A stretch of DNA of 64,000 bases, taken from Larix kaempferi. Taxonomy: Eukaryota; Streptophyta; Pinopsida; Pinales; Pinaceae. Positions 50,601 through 62,247 of this stretch are shown here, one piece after another; position 1 is the first letter of the stretch; each line of letters begins with the position of its first letter. The notes below the pieces were generated by a model that did not search any database, had not been told where the DNA came from, and saw only the letters and a program-made list of their open reading frames with translations. The position numbers were made by a program, and so were the translations under genes. The stretch is from the NCBI GenBank assembly GCA_027924585.1, contig BSBM01002122.1, positions 356,698 through 420,697 of the forward strand, written 5' to 3'.

Positions 50601-53441
50601 ATTCCGAGAAGTTGGTCAAAGTTGAAACTCGATCGTGCATTTTCGCTAGACTTGGGCTTAAAGCGTGTGAAATTAGCTCGTAATATCACGAAAGTTGCTG
50701 TGCGCGGATGTCTACAAATGGGACATCCAAATCTATTCTCAATTTTTAAATACGAGAAGTTGGTCAAAGATGAAACGTGACCGTGCGTTTTCTCTAGAGT
50801 TGGGTTTAAATGGGAAGAAAATAGCTCGGAATGTCCCGAAAGTTGGTGTGGACGCTTGTCTACCAATGGGACATTCAAATCTATTCTCAAAATTAAATTC
50901 CGAGAAGTTGGTCAAAGGTGAAACGCGACCGTGCGTTTTCTCTAGAGTTGGGCTTAAATGGGAAGAAAATAGCTCGGAATGTCACGAAAGTTGGTGTGGA
51001 CGCTTGTCTACCAATGGGACATCCAAATCTATTCTCACATTTCAATTCCGATAAGTTGGTCAAAGTCGAAATGCCACCATGCATTTTCTCTAGACTTGAG
51101 CTTAAAGGGTGTGAAATTAGCTCGTAACATCACGAAAGTTGCTGTGCACGCATGTCTACAAATGGGACATCCAAATCTATGCTCAATTTTGAATTACGAG
51201 AAGTTGGTGAAAGTCGAAACTCGACCGTACGTTTTCGCTAGAGTTGGGCTAGAAGGAGGAGAAAATATCTCGGAATGTCACAAAAGTTGGTGTGGACACT
51301 TGTCTACCAATGGTATATCCAAAACTATTCTCAAATTTTAATTCCGAAATGTTTGTCAAGGTTGAAACTCGACCGTGCGTTTTCATCTAGACTTGGGCTT
51401 AAAGTGGCAGAAAATAGCTCGGAACGTCACGAAAGTTGGCGTGCACGCTTGTCTACCAATGGGACATCCAAATCTATTTTCAAATTTCAATTCCCAGAAG
51501 TTGGTCAAAGTCGAAATGCCACCATGGGTTTTCACTATACTTGGCAATAAAGAACATGAAATTAGCTCGTAACGTCATGAAAGTTGGTGTGCGCGCATGT
51601 CTACAAATGGGACATCCAAATCTATTCTCAATTTTCAATTCCGAGAAGTTGGTCAAAGATGAAATGCGACCGTGCGTTTTCTCTAGAGTTGGGCTTAAAT
51701 GGGATGAAAATAGCTCGGAATGTCACGAAAGTTGGTGTGGACGCTTGTCTACCAATGGGACAACCAAATCTATTCTCAAATTTAAATTCCGAGAAGTTGG
51801 TCAAAGTTTAAAATTGACGGTGTGTTTTCGCTAGACTTGGGCTTAAAGGGCGAGAAAATAGCTTGGAACGTCACGAAAGTTGGCGTGCGCACTTGTCTAC
51901 CAATGGGACATCCAAATCTATTCTCAAATTTCAATTCCAAGAAGTTAGTCAAAGCCAAAATGCCACAATGCATTTTTGCTAAACTTGAGCTTAAAGGGTG
52001 TAAAATTAGCTCGTAACGTCACGACAGTTGCTGTGCACGCATGTCTACAAATGGGACATACAAATCTATTCTCAATTTTCAATTCCGAGAAGTAGCTCAA
52101 AGCCGAAACACAACCGTGCGTTTTCTCTAGAGTTGGGCTTAAAGGGGAAGAAAATAGCTCGGAATGTCACCAAAGTTGGCATGTGCACTTGTCTACTAAC
52201 GGGACATCCAAATCTATTTTCAAATTTCAACTCCCAAAAGTTGGTCAAAGTCGAAACGCCACCATGCGTTTTCGTTAGACTTGAGCTTAAAGGGTGTGAA
52301 ATTAGCTCGTAATGTCACGAAAGTTGTTGTGCGTGCATGTCTACAAATGGGACATCCAAATCTATTCTCAATTTTCATTTACGAGAAGTAGGTCAAAGCC
52401 GAAACACGATCGTGCGTTTTCTCTAGAGTTGGGCTTAAAGGAGAAGAAAATAGCTCGGAACGTCACGAACGTTGGCGTGTGCACTTGTCTACCAACGGTA
52501 CATCCAAATCCATTCTCAAATTTAAATTCCGAGAAGTTGGTCAAAGTTGAAAATCGACCGTGCATTTTCGATAGACTTAGGCTTAAAGGGTGAGAAAATA
52601 GCTCGGAACGTCACGAAAGTTGGCGTGCGCATTTGTCTTGCAACAGACATCCAAATCTATGCTCAATTTTCAATTCTGAGAAGTTGGTCAAATTCGAAAC
52701 TCGACCGTGCGTTTTCGCTAGACTTGGGCTTAAAGGGGGAGAAAATAGCTCGGAACGTCACGAAAGTTGGCGTGCGCACTTGTCTACCAATGGGACATCC
52801 AAATCTATTCTCAAATTTCAATTCCAAGAAGTTCGTCAAAGTCGAAATGCCACCATGCGTTTTCGTTAGACTTGAGCTTAAAGGGTGTGAAATTAGCTCA
52901 TAACGTCACGAAAGTTGTTGTGCGTGCATGTCTACAAATGGGACATCCAAATCTATTCTCAATTTTCATTTACGAGAAGTAGGTCAAATCCGAAACACGA
53001 TCGTGCGTTTTCTCTAGAGTTGGGCTTAAAGGGGAAGAAAATAGCTCAGAACGTCACGAAAGTTGGCGTGTGCACTTGTCTACCAACGGGATATCCAAAT
53101 CCATTCTCAAATTTAAATTCCGAGAAGTTGGTCAAAGTTGAAAATCGACCGTGCATTTTCGATAGACTTAGGCTTAAAGGGTGAGAAAATAGCTCGGAAC
53201 GTCAGGAAGTTGGCGTGCGCATTTGTCTACCAACGGGACATCCAAATCTATGCTCAATTTTCAATTCTGAGAAGTTGGTCAAATTCGAAACTCGACCGTG
53301 CGTTTTCGCTAGACTTGGGCTTAAAGGGGGAGAAAATAGCTTGGAACGTCACGAAAGTTGGTGTGGACGCTTGTCTACCAAGGGGACATCCAAAACTATT
53401 CTCAAATTTCAATTCTGAGAAGTTGGTCAAAGTTGAAACTG
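47671..53441 (+). repeat. Giant HOR copy C (5,771 bp, 3,033-bp internal deletion)
   Basis: Follows the same monomer order as A and B up to about 52,750, then jumps to the part corresponding to 38,190 of copy A. The missing 3,033 bp equal exactly 20 full monomers plus the 73-bp half monomer. It has private variants shared only with copy E: TATTCTCCATTTTC near 48,070, GGTGTTCAATTAGC near 48,296 and TTGGGTGAAAATAGC near 48,443. Confidence 0.92.
52752..52770 (+). repeat. Crossover interval inside copy C
   Basis: Left of this 19-bp stretch the sequence follows the 35.1-kb position of copy A (AATAGCTCGG); right of it, it follows the 38.2-kb position (GGCGTGCGCACTTG). The stretch GGAACGTCACGAAAGTTGG is identical in both parents, so the exchange lies in it. 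It is also among the most conserved parts of the monomer across the window. Confidence 0.85.
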
Positions 53442-56400
53442 GATCGTGCATTTTTGCTAGACTTGGGCTTAAAGGGTGTGAAATTAGCTCGTAATGTCAC
53501 GAAAGTTGCTGTGCGCGCATGTCTACAAATGGGACATCCAAATCTATTCTCAATTTTCATTTCCGAGAAGTTGGTCAAAGATGAAACGCGACCGTGCGTT
53601 TTCTCTAGAGTTGGGCTTAAATGTGATGGAAATAGCTCGGAACGTCACGAAAGTTGGCATGTGCACTTGTCTACCAACGGGACATCCAAATCTATTTTCA
53701 AATTTAAACTCCCAAAAGTTGGTCAAAGTCGAAACGCCACCATGCGTTTTCGTTAGACTTGAGCTTAAAGGGTGTGAAATTAGCTCGTAACGTCACGAAA
53801 GTTGTTGTGCGTGCATGTCTACAAATGGGACATAAAAATCTATTCTCAATTTTCATTTCCGAGAAGTAGGTCAAAGCCGAAACACGATCGTGCATTTTCT
53901 CTAGAGTTGGGCTTAAAGGGGAAGAAAATAGCTCGGAACGTCACAAAAGTTGGTGTGTGCACTTGTCTACCAACGGGACATCCAAATCCATTCTCATATA
54001 TCAATTCCGAGAAGTTGGTCAAAGTCGAAATGCCACCATGCGTTTTCGCTAGACTTGAGCTTAAAGGGTGTTAAATTAGCTCTTAATGTGACGAAAGTTG
54101 TTGTGCGCAAATGTCTACAAATGGGACATTCAAATCTATGCTCAATTTTCAATTCCAAGAAGTTGGTGAAATTCGTAACTCGACCGTACGTTTTCGCTAT
54201 AGTTGGGCTTAAATTGGGAGAAAATAGCTCGGAACGTAACGAATGTTGGTGTGGATGTTTGTCTACCAATGGGACATCCAAAACTATTCTCAAATTTCAA
54301 TTCAGAGAAGTTGGTCAAAGTTGAAACTCGATCGTGCGTTTTCGCTAGACTTGGGCTTAAAGGGTGTGAAAATAGCTCGAAACGTCACGAAAGTTGGCGT
54401 GGACGCTCGTCTACCAATGTGACATCCAAATCTATTCTTAAATTTAAATTCCGAGAAGTTGGTCAAAGTTTAAAATCAACCGTGCATTTTCGCTAGATTT
54501 GGTCTTAAAGGTTGAAAAAATAGCTCGGAACGTCACGAAAGTTGGCGTGCGCATTTGTCTTCCAACGAGACATCCAAATATATGCTCGATTTTCAATTCC
54601 GAGAAGTTGGTCAAATTCAAAACTCGACCATGCGTTCTCGCTAGACTTGGGCTTAAAGGGGGAGAAAATAGCTCGGAACGTCACAAAAGTTGGTGTGGAC
54701 GCTTGTCTACCAATGGGTCATCCAAAACTATTTTCAAATTTCAATTCCGAGAAGTTGGTCAAAGTTGAAACTCGATTGTGCGTTTTGGCTAGACTTGGGC
54801 TTAAAGGGTGTGAAAATAACTCAGAACGTCACGAAAGTTGGCGTGGACGCTCGTCTACCAATGTGACATCCAAATCTATTCTCAAATTTAAATTCCGAGA
54901 AGTTGGTCAAAGTTGAATATCGACCGTGCATTTTCGCTAGACTTAGGCTTAAAGGGTGAGAAAATAACTCGGAACATCACGAAAGTTGGTGTGCGCATTT
55001 GTCTACCAACGGGACATCCAAATCTACGCTCAATTTTCAATTCCGACAAGTTGGTGAAATTTGAAACTCGACCGTGCGTTCTCGCTAGACTTGGGCTTAA
55101 AGGGGGAGAAAATAGCTCGGAACGTCACGAAAGTTGGTGTGGATGCTTGTCTACCAATGGGACATCCAAAACTATTCTCAAATTTCAATTTCGAGAAGTT
55201 GGTCAAAGTTGAAACTCTATCCTGCGTTTTCGCTAGACTTGGGCTTAAAGGGTGTGAAAATAGCTAGGAACGTCACGAAAGTTGGCGTGGACGCTCGTCT
55301 ACCAATGTGACATCCAAATCTATTCTCAAATTTCAATACCGAGAAGTTGGTCAAAGTTGAAAATTGACACTGCATTTTCGCTAGACTTGAGCTTAAAGGG
55401 AGAGAAAATAGCTCGGAATGTCATGAAAGTTGGCGTGTGCATTTGTCTACCAACAGGACATCCAAATCTATGCTCAATTTTTAATTCTGAGAAGTTGGTC
55501 AAATTCGAAACTCGACCGTGCGTTTTCGCTAGACTTAGGCCTAAAGGTTTAGAAAATAGCTCGGAACGTCACGAAAGTTGGCGTTCGTATTTCTCTAACA
55601 ACGGGACATCCAAATCTATGCTCAATTTTCAATTCTGAGTGGTTGGTCAAATTTGAAACTCGACCGTGCGTTTTCGCTAGACTTGGGCTTAAAGGGCGAG
55701 AAAATAGCTCGGAACGTCATGAAATTTTGTGTTGACGCTTGTCTGCGAATGGGACATCCAAAACTATTCTCAAATTTCAATTCTGAGAAGTTGGTCAAAG
55801 TTGAAACTCGATCGTGCGTTTTCGCTAGACTTGGGCTTAAAGGGTGTGAAAAGAGCTCGGAATGTCACGAAAGTTTGCGTGGACGCTCGTCTACCAATGT
55901 GACATCCAAGTCTATTCTCAAATTTAAATTCTGAGAAGTTGGTCAAAGTTGAAAATCGACCGTGCATTTTCGCTAGACTTGGGCTTAAAGGGTGAGAAAA
56001 TAGCTCAGAATGCCACGAAATTTGGCGTGTGCATTTGTCTACCAACAGGACATCCAAATCTATGCTCAATTTTTAATTCCGAGAAATTGGTCAAATTCGA
56101 AACTCGACCGTGCGTTTTCGCTAGACTTAGGCTTGAAGGGTGAGAAAATAGCTCGGAACGTCACGAAAGTTGGCGTGCGCATTTTTCTACCAATGGGAAA
56201 TCCAAATCTATGCTCAATTTTCAATTCCAATAAGTTGGTCAAATTCGAAACTCGACCATGCGTTTTCGCTAGACTTGGGCTTAAAGGGGGAGAAAATAGC
56301 TCGGAACGTCACGAAAGTTGGTGTGGACGCTTGTCTACCAATGGGACATCCAAAACTATTCTCAAATTTCAATTCCGAGAAGTTGGTCAACGTTGAAACT

Positions 56401-59400
56401 CGATCGTGCATTTTCGCTAGACTTGGGCTTAAAGCGTGTGAAATTAGCTCGTAATATCACGAAAGTTGCTGTGCGCGGATGTCTACAAATGGGACATCCA
56501 AATCTATTCTCAATTTTTAAATACGAGAAGTTGGTCAAAGATGAAACGCGACCGTGCGTTTTCTCTAGAGTTGGGCTTAAATGGGAAGAAAATAGCTCGG
56601 AATGTCCCGAAAGTTGGTGTGGACGCTTGTCTACCAATGGGACATTCAAATCTATTCTCAAAATTAAATTCCAAGAAGTTGGTCAAAGGTGAAACGCGAC
56701 CGTGCGTTTTCTCTAGAGTTGGGCTTAAATGGGAAGAAAATAGCTCGGAATGTCACGAAAGTTGGTGTGGACGCTTGTCTACCAATGGGACATCGAAATC
56801 TATTCTCACATTTCAATTCCGATAAGTTGGTCAAAGTCGAAATGCCACCATGCATTTTCGCTAGACTTGAGCTTAAAGGGTGTGAAATTAGCTCATAACA
56901 TCACGAAAGTTGCTGTGCACGCATGTCTACAAATGGGACATCCAAATCTATGCTCAATTTTGAATTACGAGAAGTTGGTGAAAGTCGAAACTCGACCGTA
57001 CGTTTTCGCTAGAGTTGGGCTAGAAGGAGGAGAAAATATCTCGGAATGTCACAAAAGTTGGTGTGGACACTTGTCTACCAATGGTATATCCAAAACTTTT
57101 CTCAAATTTTAATTCCGAAATGTTTGTCAAGGTTGAAACTCGACCGTGCGTTTTCATCTAGACTTGGGCTTAAAGTGGCAGAAAATAGCTCGGAACGTCA
57201 CGAAAGTTGGCGTGCACGCTTGTCTAACAATGGGACATCCAAATCTATTTTCAAATTTCAATTCCCAGAAGTTGGTCAAAGTCGAAATGCCACCATGGGT
57301 TTTCACTATACTTGGCAATAAAGAACATGAAATTAGCTCGTAACGTCATGAAAGTTGGTGTGCGCGCATGTCTACAAATGGGACATCCAAATCTATTCTC
57401 AATTTTCAATTCCGAGAAGTTGGTCAAAGATGAAATGCGACCGTGCGTTTTCTCTAGAGTTGGGCTTAAATGGGATGAAAATAGCTCGGAATGTCACGAA
57501 AGTTGGTGTGGACGCTTGTCTACCAATGGGACAACCAAATCTATTCTCAAATTTAAATTCCGAGAAGTTGGTCAAAGTTTAAAATTGACGGTGTGTTTTC
57601 GCTAGACTTGGGCTTAAAGGGCGAGAAAATAGCTTGGAACGTCACGAAAGTTGGCGTGCGCACTTGTCTACCAATGGGACATCCAAATCTATTCTCAAAT
57701 TTCAATTCCAAGAAGTTAGTCAAAGCCAAAATGCCACAATGCATTTTTGCTAAACTTGAGCTTAAAGGGTGTAAAATTAGCTCGTAACGTCACGACAGTT
57801 GCTGTGCACGCATGTCTACAAATGGGACATACAAATCTATTCTCAATTTTCAATTCCGAGAAGTAGCTCAAAGCCGAAACACAACCGTGCGTTTTCTCTA
57901 GAGTTGGGCTTAAAGGGGAAGAAAATAGCTCGGAATGTCACCAAAGTTGGCATGTGCACTTGTCTACTAACGGGACATCCAAATCTATTTTCAAATTTCA
58001 ACTCCCAAAAGTTGGTCAAAGTCGAAACGCCACCATGCGTTTTCGTTAGACTTGAGCTTAAAGGGTGTGAAATTAGCTCGTAACGTCACGAAAGTTGTTG
58101 TGCGTGCATGTCTACAAATGGGACATCCAAATCTATTCTCAATTTTCATTTACGAGAAGTAGGTCAAAGCCGAAACACGATCGTGCGTTTTCTCTAGAGT
58201 TGGGCTTAAAGGAGAAGAAAATAGCTCGGAACGTCACGAACGTTGGCGTGTGCACTTGTCTACCAACGGTACATCCAAATCCATTCTCAAATTTAAATTC
58301 CGAGAAGTTGGTCAAAGTTGAAAATCGACCGTGCATTTTCGATAGACTTAGGCTTAAAGGGTGAGAAAATAGCTCGGAACGTCACGAAAGTTGGCGTGCG
58401 CATTTGTCTTGCAACAGACATCCAAATCTATGCTCAATTTTCAATTCTGAGAAGTTGGTCAAATTCGAAACTCGACCGTGCGTTTTCGCTAGACTTGGGC
58501 TTAAAGGGGGAGAAAATAGCTCGGAACGTCACGAAAGTTGGTGTGGACGCTTGTCTACCAATTGGACATCCAAATCTATTCTCATATTTCAATTCCGAGA
58601 AGTTGGTCAAAGTCGAAATGCGACCATGCATTTTCGCTAGACTTGAGCTTAAAGGGTGTTAAATTAGCTCGTAATGTGACGAAAGTTGTTGTGCGCGAAT
58701 GTCTACAAATGGGACATCCAAATCTATGCTCAATTTTCAATTCCAAGAAGTTGGTGAAATTCGTAACTCGACCGTACGTTTTCTCTATAGTTGGGCTTAA
58801 AGGGGGAGAAAATAGCTCAGAACATAACGAATGTTGGTGTAAATGCTTGTCTACCAAAGGGACATCCAAAACTATTATCAAATTTCAATTTCGAGAAGTT
58901 GGTCAAAGTTGAAAATCGATCGTGCATTTTCGCTAGACTTGGGCTTAAAGGGTGAGAAAATAGATCGGAATGTCACGAAAGTTGGCGTGTGCATTTGTCT
59001 ACCAACAGGACATCCAAATCGATGCTCAATTTTTAATTCCGAGAAGTTGCTCAAATTCGAAACTCGACCGTGCATTTTCGCTAGACTTAGGCTTAAAGGG
59101 TGAGAAAATAGCTCGGAACGTCAAGAAAGTTGGCGTGCGCATTTTTCTACCAACGGGAAATCCAAATCTATGCTCAATTTTCAATTCCGAGAAGTTGGTC
59201 AAATTCGAAACTCGACCGTGCGTTTTCGCTAGACTTGGGCTTATAGGGGGACAAAATATCTCGGAACGTCACGAAAGTTTTTGTGGACGCTTGTCTACCA
59301 ATGGGACATCCAAAACTATTCTCAAATTTCAATTCCGAACGTCATGAAAGTTGGCGTACGCACTTGTCTACCAACGGGACATCCAAATCTATTCTCATAT

Positions 59401-62247
59401 TTCAATTACGAGAAGTTGGTCAAAGTCGAAAAACCACCATGCGTGTTCGCTAGACTTGAGCTTAAAGGGTGTGAAATTAGCTCGTAATGTCACGAAAGTT
59501 GTTGTGCGCGAATGTCTACAAATGGGACATCCAAATCCATTCTCAATTTTCAATTCCGAGAAGTTGGTGAAAGTCATAACTCGACCGTGCATTTTCGCTA
59601 CAGTTGGGCTTAAAGGGGGAGAAAATAGCTCGGAACGTCACGAATGTTGGTGTGGATGCTTGTCTACCAAACAGACATCCAAAAATATTCTCGAATTTCA
59701 ATTCCGAGAAGTTGGTCAAAGTTGAAACTCGATCGTGTGTTTTCGCTAGACTTGGGCTTAAAGGGTGTGAAATAGCTCGAAAAGTCACGAAAGTTGGCGT
59801 GGACGCTCGTCTACGAACGGGACATCCAAATCTATTCTCATATTTTGATTCCGAGAAGTTGGTCAAAGTCGAAATGCCACCATGCGTTTTCGCTAGACTT
59901 GAGCTAAAGGGCATGAAATTAGATCGTAACGTCATGAAAGTTGTTGTGCGCGCATGTCTACAAATGGGACATCCAAATCTATTCTCAATTTTCAATTTCG
60001 AGAAGTAGGTCAAAGCCGAAACGCGACCGTGCGTTTTCTCTAGAGTTGGGCTTAAAGGGGAAGAAAATAGCTCGGAACGTCACGAAAGTTGGCATGTGCA
60101 CTTGTCTACCAACGGGACATCCAAATCTATTTTGAAATTTCAACTCCCAAAAGTTGGTCAAAGTCGAAACACCACCATGCGTTTTCGTTAGACTTGAGCT
60201 TAAAGGGTGTGAAATTAGCTCGTAACGTCACGAAAGTTGTTGTGAGTGCATGTTTACAAATGGGACATCCAAATCTATTCTCAATTTTCATTTACGAGAA
60301 GTAGGTCAAAGCCGAAACACGATCGTTCGTTTTCTCTAGAGTTGGGATTAAAGGGGAAGAAAATAGCTCCGAACGTCACGAAAGTTGGCGTGTGCACTTG
60401 TCTACCAATGGGACATCCAAATCCATTCTCAAATTTAAATTCCGAGAAGTTGGTCAAAGATGAAACGCGACCGTGTGTGTTTTCTCCAGAGTTGGGCTTA
60501 AATGGGAAGAAAATAGCTCGGAATGTCACGAAAGTTGGTGTGGACGCTTGTCTACCAATGGGACATTCTAATAATATATTCTCAAAATTAAATTCCGAGA
60601 AGTTGGTCAAAGATGAAACGCGACCGTGCGTTTTCTCTAGAGTTGGGCTTAAATGGGAAGTAAATAGCTCGGAATGTCACGAAAGTTGGTGTGGACGCTT
60701 GTCTACCAATGGGACATCCAAATCTATTCTCAAATTTCAATTCCGAGAAGTTGGTCAAAGTCGAAACGCCACCATGCATTTTCGCTAGACTTGTGCTTAA
60801 AGGGTGTGAAATTAGCTCGTAACATCACGAAAGTTGCTGTGCACGCATGCCTACAAATGGGACATCCAAATCTATGCTCAATTTTGAATTCCGAGAAGTT
60901 GGTGAAAGTCGAAACTCGACCGTATGTTTTCGCTAGAGTTGGGCTAGAAGGAGGAGAAAATATCTCGGAATGTCACGAAAGTTGGTTTGGACACTTGTCT
61001 ACCAATGGTATATCCAACTATTCTCAAATTTTAATTCCTAAATGTTTGTCAAGGTTGAAACTGGACCGTGCGTTTTCATCTAGACTTGGGCTTAAAGGGG
61101 CATAAAATAGCTCGAAATGTCACGAAAGTTGGCGTGCACGCTTGTCTACCAATGGGACATCCAAATCTATTTTCAAATTTCAATTCCCAGAAGTTGGTCA
61201 AGGTCGAAATGCCACCATGGTTTTTCCCTATACTTGGGAATAAAGGGCATGAAATTAGCTCGTAACGTCATGAAAGTTGTTGTGCGCGCATGTCTACAAA
61301 TGGGACATCCAAATCTATTCTCAATTTTCAATTCCGAGAAGTTGGTCAAAGATGAAATGCGACTGTGCATTTTCTCTAGAGCTGGGCTTAAATGGGATGA
61401 AAATAGCTCGGAATGTCACGAAAGTTGGTATGGACGCTTTTCTACCAATGGGACATCCAAATCTATTCTCAAATTTAAATTCCGAGAAGTTGGTCAAAGT
61501 TTAAAATTGACGGTGCGTTTTCGCTAGACTTGGGCTTAAACGGCGAGAAAATAGCTTGGAACGTCACGAAAGTTGGCGTGCGCACTTGTCTACCAATGGG
61601 ACATCCAAATCTATTCTCAAATTTCAATTCCAAGAAGTTCGTCAAAGTCGAAATGCCACCATGCGTTTTCGTTAGACTTGAGCTTAAAGGGTGTGAAATT
61701 AGCTCATAACGTCACGAAAGTTGTTGTGCGTGCATGTCTACAAATGGGACATCCAAATCTATTCTCAATTTTCATTTACGAGAAGTAGGTCAAATCCGAA
61801 ACACGATCGTGCGTTTTCTCTAGAGTTGGGCTTAAAGGGGAAGAAAATAGCTCAGAACGTCACGAAAGTTGGCGTGTGCACTTGTCTACCAACGGGATAT
61901 CCAAATCCATTCTCAAATTTAAATTCCGAGAAGTTGGTCAAAGTTGAAAATCGACCGTGCATTTTCGATAGACTTAGGCTTAAAGGGTGAGAAAATAGCT
62001 CGGAACGTCAGGAAGTTGGCGTGCGCATTTGTCTACCAACGGGACATCCAAATCTATGCTCAATTTTCAATTCTGAGAAGTTGGTCAAATTCGAAACTCG
62101 ACCGTGCGTTTTCGCTAGACTTGGGCTTAAAGGGGGAGAAAATAGCTTGGAACGTCACGAAAGTTGGTGTGGACGCTTGTCTACCAAGGGGACATCCAAA
62201 ACTATTCTCAAATTTCAATTCTGAGAAGTTGGTCAAAGTTGAAACTG
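53442..62247 (+). repeat. Giant HOR copy D (8,806 bp), duplicate of copy B
   Basis: Full length, with the half monomer near 59,335. It carries the B-specific variants CATGAAATTTTGTG (near 55,723), CATCGAAATC (near 56,791) and TCTAACAATGGG (near 57,224). Private changes include a GT insertion in CCGTGTGTGTTTTC near 60,476 and GGGTCATCC near 54,717. Confidence 0.92.

Larger units (their letters stand above)
38867..53441 (+). repeat. 14.6-kb super-repeat unit 1 (copies B + C)
   Basis: B plus C span 14,575 bp and recur as D plus E from 53,442. The pairing rests on private variants: D shares those of B, E shares those of C, and the D/B and E/C distances are 14,575 and 14,577 bp. This is a second level of tandem duplication on top of the 8.8-kb HOR. 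Confidence 0.85.

Noticed and set aside
59543-60013. A 156-codon reverse-strand frame present identically in three places (36.2, 45.0 and 59.5 kb)
   Set aside because: Its conservation is explained by the recent 8.8-kb duplication of all DNA in the unit; flanking non-open sequence is equally conserved.
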